Below, one piece after another: positions 8,395-17,090 of a DNA stretch of 64,000 nt; the stretch's first letter is position 1; every line of letters begins with the position of its first letter. A program made the position numbers and the translations under genes. The stretch spans positions 434,001 to 498,000 of the forward strand of contig NZ_NJIX01000001.1 of assembly GCF_002209485.1 (NCBI RefSeq), given 5' to 3'. The DNA comes from Achromobacter sp. HZ34. GTDB lineage: Bacteria > Pseudomonadota > Gammaproteobacteria > Burkholderiales > Burkholderiaceae_B. The notes under the pieces were generated by a model. The model was not told the origin of the DNA, did not search any database, and was given only the letters and a program-made list of their open reading frames with translations.

Positions 8395-9471
8395 TTAATC
8401 CACACGGGCGCCGGATTCCTGTACGACAGGCCGCCACTTCTTGATCTCACCGGCGATGTGCGTGGCGAACTCCGCGGGCGTGCTGCCCACGGCGGTCGCG
8501 CCCTGGGCCTGCAGCTTCTGCTTGATATCAGGCCGGCGCACCAATTCCGCCACCAGCTTGCTGACCTTGTCGACGATCTCGGGCGGGGTGCCCGCCGGCG
8601 CCAGCAGGCCGTACCAGGATCCGACTTCGTAGCCGGGCAGGCCCGCTTCGGCCAGCGTGGGCAGGTCGGGCAGGGCGGGGTCGCGCTGTGCGCTGGTGAC
8701 GGCCAGGGCACGTAGTTGTCCCGACTTCACGAACGGCATGGCCGAGGGCAGGGTGTCGAAGATCACCTGCACTTGTCCACCCATCGTGTCGGTAACCGCC
8801 GCCGCCGTGCCGCGATAGGGCACATGCGTCATCTTCACCCCTGCCATCGAATCGAACAATTCACCAGCCAGATGGTGGGAACTGCCATTGCCCGCCGAGC
8901 CGAAATACAGCTTGCCGGGATGCGCCTTGGCATAGGCGATGAGTTCGGCCACGGACTTGACCGGCAGCGCGGGGTTCACCTCCAGCACGCTGGGGGTCGA
9001 GGCCACCAGGCTGACGGGAGCGAAGTCCTTGACCGGATCGAAGGGCATGCTTTTGTACAGGCTGGCATTGATGCCATGGGTCGCCACCGTTCCCATCAGC
9101 AGCGTGTAGCCATCCGGCGCTGCGCGCGCCACCAGCTCGGAACCGATGTTGCCGCCCGCGCCGGGACGGTTGTCGACAATGACGGCCACTTTCAATTCGG
9201 TGCCCATGGCCTGCGCCAGGATGCGGGTCACAAGATCGCTGGTGCCGCCCGCGGCGAATGGCACGATGATGCGGATGGGGTTGTTCGGGTAGCCGGCGGC
9301 AGTGGCGGCGGTCGCCGTCAAGGTCAGGCCCAGTGTGCCGGCCGTGATCAGCGCCGCGCGGGCGTGGCGGGCGTAGTGGGCAATGCAGTTTGCAATGCAG
9401 CGGGCAATGCCTGCAATAGGGGTGACGCAGGCGACGCGGGAAGCCAAAGTGGCTCGGACGCTCCGATTCAT
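8395..9471 (-). CDS. Bug/TctC family periplasmic solute receptor
   Basis: A 358-residue Bordetella-uptake-gene (TctC-like) binding protein. It has an unusually long N-terminal signal region (about 60 residues, with a hydrophobic stretch before ATAATAAGYP), then the family hallmark IRIIVPFAAGGTSDLVTR, NRPGAGGNIG, DGYTLLMG and the PGYEVGSWYGLLAPAGTP segment. AAGGAGA sits 8 nt before ATG 9471. No TctA/TctB membrane genes are nearby, as is usual for most Bug proteins. First gene of the operon and divergent from the IclR regulator, with GTGAT-type repeats between them. Confidence 0.92.
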   Translation of the reverse strand: MNRSVRATLASRVACVTPIAGIARCIANCIAHYARHARAALITAGTLGLTLTATAATAAGYPNNPIRIIVPFAAGGTSDLVTRILAQAMGTELKVAVIVDNRPGAGGNIGSELVARAAPDGYTLLMGTVATHGINASLYKSMPFDPVKDFAPVSLVASTPSVLEVNPALPVKSVAELIAYAKAHPGKLYFGSAGNGSSHHLAGELFDSMAGVKMTHVPYRGTAAAVTDTMGGQVQVIFDTLPSAMPFVKSGQLRALAVTSAQRDPALPDLPTLAEAGLPGYEVGSWYGLLAPAGTPPEIVDKVSKLVAELVRRPDIKQKLQAQGATAVGSTPAEFATHIAGEIKKWRPVVQESGARVD

Positions 9472-9550
9472 GGTGTGGTCTCCTTGATTCTTGTGTGGGC
9501 TCCAGCCCTGTTTTTCGATCTCACGCTTCATATCCTGGATGCCTCTGTCT

Positions 9551-9592
9551 GTGATTTCATAATCACATTGTGATCGACATCGTTTTGTGATC
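9551..9592. promoter_or_regulatory. Cluster of GTGAT/ATCAC inverted repeats (IclR operator candidate)
   Basis: Between the divergent Bug and IclR genes lie GTGATT-TCAT-AATCAC (9551-9566, perfect) and, sharing its right arm, ATCACA-T-TGTGAT (9562-9574, perfect). A further TTGTGATC is at 9585-9592, repeating 9568-9575 at 17-bp spacing. A reversed copy, GATCACAA, is at 9682-9689, directly in front of ATG 9691. Confidence 0.7.
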
Positions 9593-9663
9593 TCATCCTC
9601 AGCGGAACCCAAAAATAGCGAAGCCGCGGCGCAAAGTTATCGGAATATCGCCTGGCGGCATAG

Positions 9664-10536
9664 ATGCCTGCTTCATCTTGCGATCACAATATGACCGACT
9701 TTCCCCAGTCTCTATCCACTGTTGCCGGCGCCACCGCCGCCACCGCCGCCACCGCCGGCGGCACGCAAAGCATCCGCCGCACGGTCAGTCTGCTGCGCAC
9801 CCTCGTCGCCGCTCAGCGGCGCGGCGCCACCGCCGCGGAGCTGGCGGCGCGCACCGGCCTCGATCGCAGCACTGCCCGGCGCATGCTGCAGTGTCTGGTC
9901 GAGGAAGACGTCCTGGTATTCGACAACAGCACCCGGCGCTATCACTTCGGCCACCTGGCCTACGACATGGGGCTGGCCGCCTCCGAGCGCCTGGACCTGC
10001 CGCAACTGTGCAAGCCGGCCTTGGCCCGCATCGCCGACGACACCGGCGACACCGTGTTCCTGATGATCCGTAGCGGCGACGATGCCGTGTGCGCGGATCG
10101 CGCGGTGGGGTCCTATCCGATCAAGACCTTCATTGTCGATGTCGGCACGCGGCGGCCGTTGGGCATAGGTGCCGGCAGCCTGGCCATGCTCAGTGCCTTG
10201 CCGCAGGAGGTGGCCGAACTGGTCCTGGCCAATAACGTGCCCCGTCTCGGCGCCTACACGGGCATGAACGAAAAGCGCCTGCGCGCGATGATGCGGGAGG
10301 CCCGCAAGCAGGGCCATGTGGCGATGGACGTCGTGGACGTGCCAGGCGCGCGCACCGTGTCCGTGCCCATCGTGACGGGAACCGGGCGGCCGGTAGCCGC
10401 GCTCAGCGTGGCGGCCATCGCGATGCGCATGACGCCTGAACGCGAGGCAATGGTGCTGGCCGTCCTGCGGCGGGAAGCGGCAGGCATAGGCCGGGCGCTG
10501 ACCGCGCGGTCGCAGCGCGATGGGCAGGACGCTTGA
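9664..10536 (+). CDS. IclR family transcriptional regulator
   Basis: A 290-residue IclR regulator. An Ala/Thr-rich N-terminus precedes a winged helix (about residues 37-95, with TAAELAARTGLDRSTARRMLQCL) and the GAF-like effector domain (GDTVFLMIRSGDDAVCADR through VSVPIVTGTGRPVAALSV). Start is uncertain: ATG 9664 or ATG 9691; neither has a good Shine-Dalgarno, and a GATCACAA half-site abuts the second. The Thr-Ala run is encoded by a short GCCACC-type repeat near 9729-9757. It probably controls the divergent Bug-dehydrogenase-DUF4392-MBL operon. Confidence 0.9.
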   Translation: MPASSCDHNMTDFPQSLSTVAGATAATAATAGGTQSIRRTVSLLRTLVAAQRRGATAAELAARTGLDRSTARRMLQCLVEEDVLVFDNSTRRYHFGHLAYDMGLAASERLDLPQLCKPALARIADDTGDTVFLMIRSGDDAVCADRAVGSYPIKTFIVDVGTRRPLGIGAGSLAMLSALPQEVAELVLANNVPRLGAYTGMNEKRLRAMMREARKQGHVAMDVVDVPGARTVSVPIVTGTGRPVAALSVAAIAMRMTPEREAMVLAVLRREAAGIGRALTARSQRDGQDA

Positions 10537-10772
10537 GACGGCGTCCAGGCGATGCGCGTGAAGCTGAGTCGGATGAGGTCGCTTCAAATGAAGCAGCATC
10601 TTGTCGACGGCGCCTGAAGTTACGTCAAATCAGCGGCACCGGCACATGACGTAGTCCCATAGCCAGCGCTGCGGCGATCCAGTACAGTCAGCGGTCGGCG
10701 TGCCGTCTTTATCGCGTATCGGCAGGTGAGGAATGATACGTTCGGCTTCATTTTTCAAAAGGGGGGCCTCGC

Positions 10773-11711
10773 ATGCAGGCATCCACCACGGACCCGGCCC
10801 TGGCCCTTGCCAGCACCGTCGTCGACGCAGCGATCCAGGACGTATCGCGGCGTCCTGAGATCCATTCCTTCTTCGACGAGAGCACGTTCACGGTCAGCCA
10901 TATCGTCGTCGACCCGGGCACCAGCACCTGCGCCGTCATCGACAGCGTGCTGGATTACGACGCGGCCAGCGGCCGCACGGCTACCCGCAGCGTGCAACGA
11001 TTGATCGACTTCATCCAGGAGCGCGCGTTGCGTGTGGAGTGGGTGCTGGAAACGCATGTCCACGCCGATCATCTTTCCGCCGCGCCCTTGCTGAACCAGC
11101 GATTGGGCGGCCGCCTGGCGATCGGGGCCCACATCGACATCGTGCAGGACGTATTCGGCAAGGTGTTCAATGCGGGCACAGACTTCGCGCGCGATGGCAG
11201 CCAGTTCGATCATCTGTTCACCGATGGCGAAGCGTTTTCACTGGGCCACCTGCACGCGGTGGCCTTGCACGTGCCGGGGCATACGCCCGCGTGCATGGCA
11301 TACGTGATCGGTAATGCGGTTTTCGTCGGCGACACGCTGTTCATGCCGGATTACGGCACCGCGCGCTGCGACTTTCCAGGCGGCGATGCCGCGGCGCTCT
11401 ATCGCTCCATCCGACGCCTGATGGGCTTGCCCGATGCCACGCGAGTGTTCCTGTGCCATGACTACAAGGCGCCCGGACGCGGTCGCTATGTGTGGGAAAC
11501 CACCATCGCGGCGCAGCGCCAAGACAATCTGCACGTGCATGACGGCGTGTCCGAACAGGACTTCGTGGCCTTGCGCGAACAGCGCGATGCTGGCCTGGCC
11601 ATGCCGCGCCTGATCCTGCCGTCGGTGCAGGTCAATATGCGCGCCGGCAAGCTGCCGGAGCCGGAAAGCAATGGCGTGCGCTATCTGAAGATTCCCTTGG
11701 ACAGTATGTGA
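10773..11711 (+). CDS. Persulfide dioxygenase-like MBL-fold hydrolase
   Basis: A 312-residue MBL-fold protein of the ETHE1/Blh group, whose members oxidise glutathione persulfide to sulfite with mononuclear iron. Metal motif THVHADHL (His95, His97, Asp99, His100), HVPGHTPA, and DYGTARCDFPGGDAAALYRSI, which matches the ETHE1 signature around the third metal ligand. An AGGGGGG tract precedes ATG 10773. Cytoplasmic. No rhodanese, sulfide:quinone reductase or ArsR/BigR gene is adjacent, so a sulfur-detoxification role is inferred from family only. The 236 nt upstream hold no other recognisable gene. Confidence 0.82.
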   Translation: MQASTTDPALALASTVVDAAIQDVSRRPEIHSFFDESTFTVSHIVVDPGTSTCAVIDSVLDYDAASGRTATRSVQRLIDFIQERALRVEWVLETHVHADHLSAAPLLNQRLGGRLAIGAHIDIVQDVFGKVFNAGTDFARDGSQFDHLFTDGEAFSLGHLHAVALHVPGHTPACMAYVIGNAVFVGDTLFMPDYGTARCDFPGGDAAALYRSIRRLMGLPDATRVFLCHDYKAPGRGRYVWETTIAAQRQDNLHVHDGVSEQDFVALREQRDAGLAMPRLILPSVQVNMRAGKLPEPESNGVRYLKIPLDSM

Positions 11712-11823
11712 GGTGGTCGGATTCCTGCTCGGGTTTGCTGGCCGGGTCGGGCCAGGCCTCGGCCCGGATGAGCAGACCGGGCGCGATAGTTGCGAACAAA
11801 ACCGCGACTATCGGGAGATCATC

Positions 11824-12858
11824 ATGAGCAAGAGCAAGGACGCCAAGAAAGCGGGCAAGAAGAAAGATCAGCACAAGCAGGCCGAGCAGCAAGTCGAGGC
11901 CACCGCCGACAAGCAGCGCGCCATCCAGCAGGAGCAGGATCAGCGCGACCAGGCCAGCGCGGCGCAGTCTTCGCCGAAGGAAAAGCACGCGATGCAGGCA
12001 GGGCAGCGCAAGTACGCCGAACCGCCATTACCGGACCAGCGCATCGGCAAGCCCGGGCTGGAAGCCGACATGGAAGTGCGCCCGGCGTTCTCCGCGCCAG
12101 GCTATCGCGGCAGCGGCAAGCTGGACGGCTTTGGCACCATCGTCACCGGCGGTGATTCGGGTATCGGGCGTGCCGTGGCCATACTCTTCGCGCGGGAAGG
12201 GGCCGACGTGGCCATCGTGTATCTCAACGAACATGAAGATGCCGAGGAAACCAAGCGCTGCGTGGAAGCCGAGGGCAAGCGCTGCGTACTGATCTCCGGT
12301 GACGTGAAGGATCCGGCGTTCTGCCGCAACGCGGTCGATACCACCTTGCGCGAGTTCGGCAAGCTGGACGTCCTGGTGAACAACGCCGCGTTCCAGGAGC
12401 ATGCGTCGTCCATCGTCGATCTCAGCGAGGAACGCTTCGACGAGACGATGCGCACCAATGTCTATGGCTACTTCCACATGGCCAAGGCAGCCGTGCCGCA
12501 TCTGAAGGAGGGCGGCAGCATCGTCAACAGCGGGTCGGTGACGGGCCTGCGCGGCAGTGGCGACCTGATCGACTATTCCACGACCAAGGGCGCGATCCAC
12601 GCATTCACGATGTCCCTGGCAAGCAATCTGGCGCCCAAGGGAGTCCGCGTCAACGCGGTGGCGCCCGGCCCTGTGTGGACGCCGTTCAATCCGGGCGACA
12701 AGCCGCCCGAGGCGCTGAAGGAATTCGGCGCCAAGACGCTGATGGGCCGTCCCGCGCAGCCGGAAGAACTGGCGCCGGCCTATGTGTTCCTGGCCGCGCC
12801 CGCCTGCGCCAGCTACATCACCGGCATGATTTTGCCCGTGACCGGCAGCCCGGGGTGA
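11824..12858 (+). CDS. SDR oxidoreductase with charged N-terminal extension (YghA-like)
   Basis: A 344-residue short-chain dehydrogenase. The SDR core starts near residue 95: TGGDSGIGRAVA (cofactor), NNAA, SGSV (catalytic Ser) and Y251-x3-K255 in YSTTK. In front is a roughly 60-residue Lys/Gln/Ala/Glu-rich low-complexity extension, probably helical and disordered, typical of the YghA/general-stress SDR subgroup. GGGAGA precedes ATG 11824, which is preferred to in-frame upstream codons. Substrate unknown. It follows the persulfide-dioxygenase-like gene by 112 nt and may share its transcript. Confidence 0.88.
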   Translation: MSKSKDAKKAGKKKDQHKQAEQQVEATADKQRAIQQEQDQRDQASAAQSSPKEKHAMQAGQRKYAEPPLPDQRIGKPGLEADMEVRPAFSAPGYRGSGKLDGFGTIVTGGDSGIGRAVAILFAREGADVAIVYLNEHEDAEETKRCVEAEGKRCVLISGDVKDPAFCRNAVDTTLREFGKLDVLVNNAAFQEHASSIVDLSEERFDETMRTNVYGYFHMAKAAVPHLKEGGSIVNSGSVTGLRGSGDLIDYSTTKGAIHAFTMSLASNLAPKGVRVNAVAPGPVWTPFNPGDKPPEALKEFGAKTLMGRPAQPEELAPAYVFLAAPACASYITGMILPVTGSPG

Positions 12859-12927
12859 GGGCGCGCGCGCGGGACACGTCGCAACGAATGGCACAGGTCT
12901 TCGACCAAGCCGCGCTCAGCGCGTCTT

Positions 12928-15639
12928 TCACTTCGAGCGCGAGACCTGATCGGCGAGCGTGAGTTCGCCGTCGTGATACAGCACCTGCCGTCCCATCCAG
13001 GCCGGATCGACCGCCGGCAGCACGGCGGATGGTTTGCGTAGTTCGCGCAGCAGCGTCGCCCCGTGCGAAAGGCGGCCGCCCATGCGGGCGATGACGGCGC
13101 GCGCGGCCTGGTAGTGCGCGTACAGGCCGGGTTCCAGTGTATCCACCAGCAGGATGTCCACGCCCAGCGTACCTTCGACCCGGCCCGGGTAGATCATGAA
13201 GCCATCGGCTTGCTCGCTGCTGTCGCGGCCGTCCTGCCAGAAGCTGCCATGGCGGTCGCGGCTGTCCTCGTGCGGTGTGAACCAGTACTCACGGTCCGTC
13301 GATGGCATGGCATGGTGCAGACGAAAGTTCATCCGCATCAGGTTGTCGCGATACCACTCGCGTACTTGCAGGTAATAGCCCCGCATGCCGGGCAAGCCCA
13401 GGGCATGGGCCCATCTTATCGGCGCCGGCCAGCGGGGGAAGGGCTGCAGGGGCAATTCCTCGAACACCGGGCGCGGCGATGCGGGATCGGCTTCGTAAGG
13501 CACCCGATGCGGACTATGCGCAAGATCGCCATAGGCCGTACCGGGACGCCCCAGCAGGTCGCCGCCGCTGCTGGCCAGTGCCGTGGCGATGCACAGGTTT
13601 CCCTGCACCACGAAGACATAGAAGCGTGTGAACCAGTCGGCCAGTTGCTGGCCGTCCGCGCCTTGCGCGATCAGCGCGCGCAGCGCGGCGTCGTGGCGGT
13701 GCAGGCCCGCTTCCAGGGTGAACAGGTGCGCGCGGGCGCGGCGCTGCATGCGCGCGAACAGCGGCAGGGAACGCAGCAACCGCAGCGGGCGCCAGGGCAG
13801 GCGGGGCGCCGAACCGCCAATTTCCGCCACATAGCCGCGCGAGGAAGTGCCCCAATCGGCCATGCGTGCCAGGAACAGATCGCTGTTGATGTAGGACGCG
13901 CCGCCGAAGGTCGCCGTGAAGGGTTCGTTGTCCATCAGCACGCGGGTGTCCCACCTTGCCATGATGGCCGGAATGCTGGCCGCCGCGCGCCGTTGCGCGT
14001 ACTCGGTCAGGCGACTGGGCCGCGCCGGCAGGATCTCGCCGATATTGGCCGAGGTCAGGTTGCGGCGCCAGGGGTAGGCGGTGATGGGTCGGTATTGCAG
14101 CAGCCACAGCTGCTTGCCGTCCCAGGCCCATTCGACATCGCCGTGGACGTAGTGGAAGGTGCGGAGCACGGACTGCAGGAAGCGCCACAGGGCGTCCGCC
14201 GTCAGGCCGTGAGAGGTCGCATGGCCCCGGACCTGGCCTTGACCTTGACCCTCGCCCTGGGCCTGGACCCTACCTTGACCAAGACCTGGGCCCTGATGTT
14301 GTTCCTGGCCGTACGCCGGGAATGTTCCCACGCGCCAGGCTTCGCCCAGTGGCGATAGCACCGCGCGGTGGGGGGCAGTCGTGCCGTCGGCGAGGCCTTC
14401 CAGATGACCTTCCACCCATTCCAGTTCGATGGCCACGTGGCGCACGAAGGCAATGCCGGACAAGACCGGGGCCACGTAGCGCTGTACCACCGCTTCCTGT
14501 ACACCGCTGGCGTGCAGGTCGGTGATGCGTGCGTGCACGTCGGCGGCGGCCACGCGTAGGTAGGTGGTATGCAGGCCGGCATTGGCGGCATCGGCCTGGT
14601 CTTCGGTATAGCTGGACGAACGGACGGCCCAGGTGGCGTCGGGGTGGTCCGCAAACAGGCGCGGCAGGCGGTCATCCGCCGCATCCGTGACGGTGAGCGC
14701 CGGCGGCACCGGTTGTCCGGCCAACGTCGCCAGCCGCAGCCGTCCGCCCTTGGTGTGGGCGACAAAACCGCGTGATTGTTCTGCCGATGCGGACTGGGCT
14801 GAGATCGGTGCCGGCCGTGCCGGGACCGGGACCGGGCCCGAGGCCAATGCCGGTGCCGGTGCCGATGCCGGCCGTGCCGAGCACGATACCGATGTTCGGG
14901 ATGCCGCGGATCCCGCAGCGTCCTCCTGTGCTGCACCCGCTTCCAGCCACGTGGCGAAGGCGGCGGGAGTGTCGATCCAGGGATAGTGCCCCCAGCCGGG
15001 CTGCAGGCTGATGTTCAGGTCCGCACGCGCCAGGATGGCGGACCAGGCGGCCGCCTGCGAGATTCCCAGCATCCGGTCCTGGTCACCCCATACGAGTTCT
15101 ATGGGATCGCGCACCCATTCGAGCAAGGTCAACGCGGTGTCCGCGCGCACCAGGTCCCAGTGCGGGATGAAGGCACGGCAGCGGGCATAGCCTCGTCCCA
15201 TCCGCCGATATTGCGCGGCGGTCCAGCGCTGCCCCGAAAACTTGCGTGCGAACAGTGTCGGCCGGTGCGACAACAGCCAGTGGATGGTCTTGCGCAATAT
15301 CAACGGCGCCATCAAGGCCGGCAGGCGCCGTTGCCACAGGAATGCGCCTACGGGGGCCAGCAGCACGGTCCTGGAAAAGTGCCCGGGTCGCAGCTGCAAG
15401 GCGTGCAGCACCAGCAAGGCATTGACGCCGATCGCCACGATGGCGTGCCCGCGTTCGGTCATGCCCAGCAAGGCATGGGCATAGGCGGCGAGGTCGACGC
15501 AGGGCGGCAGCGGGTTGTCGCCGAAACCCGGCAACTCCAGCGGGCGTACGTCGTAGTGCCGGAAGCAGGGCAGCACGTCGTCCCACCAGTCGGCGGCGCT
15601 GCCGTTACCGGCCAGCAGGTACAGCACGGGCTTGCTCAT
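12928..15639 (-). CDS. Alpha/beta-hydrolase-fold domain fused to PEP-utilising phosphotransferase
   Basis: A 903-residue three-part fusion. Residues 1-230 form an alpha/beta-hydrolase fold with GDQD and the late GWGHYPW histidine, but the nucleophile elbow reads GVNAL: Asn73 replaces Ser, so hydrolysis is doubtful. Residues 235-290 are an Ala/Pro/Ser-rich linker. Then comes a PEP-synthase-type ATP-grasp domain with VRSSSYTEDQADAANAG (near 336), VVQRYVAPVLSGIAFV and DVEWAWDGKQLWLLQYRPIT. A Gly/Gln dipeptide loop interrupts it. The C-terminus carries the swivelling phospho-histidine motif GGRLSHGATLLRE (His859). The arrangement recalls rifampin phosphotransferase and PEP synthase. ATG 15639 overlaps the stop of the upstream membrane-protein gene (ATGA). 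Confidence 0.85.
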   Translation of the reverse strand: MSKPVLYLLAGNGSAADWWDDVLPCFRHYDVRPLELPGFGDNPLPPCVDLAAYAHALLGMTERGHAIVAIGVNALLVLHALQLRPGHFSRTVLLAPVGAFLWQRRLPALMAPLILRKTIHWLLSHRPTLFARKFSGQRWTAAQYRRMGRGYARCRAFIPHWDLVRADTALTLLEWVRDPIELVWGDQDRMLGISQAAAWSAILARADLNISLQPGWGHYPWIDTPAAFATWLEAGAAQEDAAGSAASRTSVSCSARPASAPAPALASGPVPVPARPAPISAQSASAEQSRGFVAHTKGGRLRLATLAGQPVPPALTVTDAADDRLPRLFADHPDATWAVRSSSYTEDQADAANAGLHTTYLRVAAADVHARITDLHASGVQEAVVQRYVAPVLSGIAFVRHVAIELEWVEGHLEGLADGTTAPHRAVLSPLGEAWRVGTFPAYGQEQHQGPGLGQGRVQAQGEGQGQGQVRGHATSHGLTADALWRFLQSVLRTFHYVHGDVEWAWDGKQLWLLQYRPITAYPWRRNLTSANIGEILPARPSRLTEYAQRRAAASIPAIMARWDTRVLMDNEPFTATFGGASYINSDLFLARMADWGTSSRGYVAEIGGSAPRLPWRPLRLLRSLPLFARMQRRARAHLFTLEAGLHRHDAALRALIAQGADGQQLADWFTRFYVFVVQGNLCIATALASSGGDLLGRPGTAYGDLAHSPHRVPYEADPASPRPVFEELPLQPFPRWPAPIRWAHALGLPGMRGYYLQVREWYRDNLMRMNFRLHHAMPSTDREYWFTPHEDSRDRHGSFWQDGRDSSEQADGFMIYPGRVEGTLGVDILLVDTLEPGLYAHYQAARAVIARMGGRLSHGATLLRELRKPSAVLPAVDPAWMGRQVLYHDGELTLADQVSRSK

Positions 15640-16130
15640 GCCCTGGTCCCCGGTGTAGTTGCCGGAGCCCGGCTCCGATCATGGCGATAGAGCCAAACGA
15701 CGGGCACCAGCAGGACCAGCAGGGCGGCGGCGTCGATCCAGGCATTCACCGTCATCCCGGAGGACAAGGAGAAATACATGTCCTGGGGCGCCCACAGCAG
15801 CACCCCGGCCATCATGCCCAGCCATGCCCCGGGCGCCCGCAGCGTGTTGCCCAGGTGCACCAGGACCAGCATGAACACGGAATAGCTTTGCAAGGTGGCG
15901 CCGAACAGGGACATCCACCACTGCTGCAATTCGCGCGTGTGCGCGGGCACGGCGCCGGGCCAGAAGACCGCTTCGATGCGCGCCAGGTACGCAGCCGCCG
16001 GGGCGGTGTGCCCGCCCCAGGTCAGAAAAAGACTGACGACCAGATGGCCCAGCGCGACGGCATACAGCCAACAGATCATGGCGCGCCGGAGGCGGGACGA
16101 GGATTGCAACATGGACGGCGTGATCGGCAT
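15636..16130 (-). CDS. Small multi-pass membrane protein coupled to the PEP-utiliser fusion
   Basis: A 164-residue integral membrane protein with about four predicted membrane spans (near residues 18-38, 70-92, 98-118 and 128-148) and a short basic C-terminal tail. I recognise no family. Its stop overlaps the start of the fusion gene by the ATGA arrangement, so the two are translationally coupled and probably work together. The start is uncertain: ATG 16130 and ATG 16112 both lack a clear Shine-Dalgarno. A membrane anchor or transporter for the substrate of the phosphotransferase is possible, but that is a guess. Confidence 0.7.
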   Translation of the reverse strand: MPITPSMLQSSSRLRRAMICWLYAVALGHLVVSLFLTWGGHTAPAAAYLARIEAVFWPGAVPAHTRELQQWWMSLFGATLQSYSVFMLVLVHLGNTLRAPGAWLGMMAGVLLWAPQDMYFSLSSGMTVNAWIDAAALLVLLVPVVWLYRHDRSRAPATTPGTRA

Positions 16131-16223
16131 CTTCAGTGAGGAAGATCTGAAGTTTACCTTTCAGGGATCCGCTGCCATTCGATTGAAGTTGGTCCAGTCA
16201 ACGACGCGGTGCGCTGGGCGACC

Positions 16224-17018
16224 TCAAGCGGCGAACCCACCGTCTATGGTCAGGTGCGCGCCCGTGACGAAGCCGGCATCGGGGCCCGCCAGGTAGGCCA
16301 CCATGCCCGCGATCTCGCTCGGCTGGGCGTGGCGTTGCAAAGCCATCAGGCCATGCAGCATCTTGGCGAAGTCGCCGGACTCGGGGTTCATGTCCGTGTC
16401 GGTAGGACCGGGCTGCACGTTGTTCACGGTGATGCCGCGGGGACCCAGGTCCCGCGCCATGCCTTGCACGAGACCCTTCAGGGCAGACTTGCTCATGGCA
16501 TAAGCCGCGCCGCCGGGGAAGGGCATGCGGTCGGCGTTCACGCTGCCGATATTGATGATGCGGCCACCGTCATTCATTCGCGCCAGGGCTGCCTGCGACG
16601 CGATGAACACCGCGCGCACGTTCAGGTCCAGCGTCCGGTCGAACTCTTCCAGGGTCAGGGTTTCGATGGAGCCCAGCACCAGCACGCCGGCGTTGTTGAC
16701 CAGGATGTCCAGCGCACCGAAGGCGTCGGTCGTCTGCGCGATGGCGCGGACCACGGCGGCGGAGTCGGCGGCATCGGCCTGCAGTGCCAGCGCGCGGCCG
16801 CCCGCGGCCTTGATTTCCTCGACCAGCGCCTTGGCCTGGTCGGCCGAGCCGCGGTAGGTGAACGCTACGGCAGCGCCGTCGCGGGCCAGGCGCTTGACGA
16901 TGGCGGCGCCGATGCCGCGCGCGCCGCCGGTGACGAAGGCCGTCTTGCCGGCCAGGGGCTTGGTGGTGCCAACGGACGCGGCGGAGGTAGTGGCGGAAGT
17001 AGTGGTAGCGGTAGTCAT
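16224..17018 (-). CDS. SDR family oxidoreductase (FabG-like)
   Basis: A 264-residue classical SDR with TGGARGIGAAI cofactor loop, NNAGV, IGSV serine and YAMSK (Tyr-x3-Lys), ending in the usual TGAHLTIDGGF. The first 18 residues are a Thr/Ala/Ser-rich run before the fold begins and are not conserved in the family. AAAGG precedes ATG 17018. No fatty-acid synthesis genes adjoin, so it is more likely a catabolic or detoxifying reductase than true FabG. It is divergent from the LysR gene at 17228 and its likely target. Confidence 0.9.
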   Translation of the reverse strand: MTTATTTSATTSAASVGTTKPLAGKTAFVTGGARGIGAAIVKRLARDGAAVAFTYRGSADQAKALVEEIKAAGGRALALQADAADSAAVVRAIAQTTDAFGALDILVNNAGVLVLGSIETLTLEEFDRTLDLNVRAVFIASQAALARMNDGGRIINIGSVNADRMPFPGGAAYAMSKSALKGLVQGMARDLGPRGITVNNVQPGPTDTDMNPESGDFAKMLHGLMALQRHAQPSEIAGMVAYLAGPDAGFVTGAHLTIDGGFAA

Positions 17019-17090
17019 GATGTGGACCTTTGGATATGAGAATCGGTGTCAGGGGAGATGCTGATTGGTATTTGGAACTCGGAATCAACC

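Noticed and set aside
10621-10690. Possible C-terminal gene remnant on the minus strand (a short frame ending VPVPLI)
   Set aside because: Fewer than 20 plausible codons after an upstream stop; too short to assign to any family.
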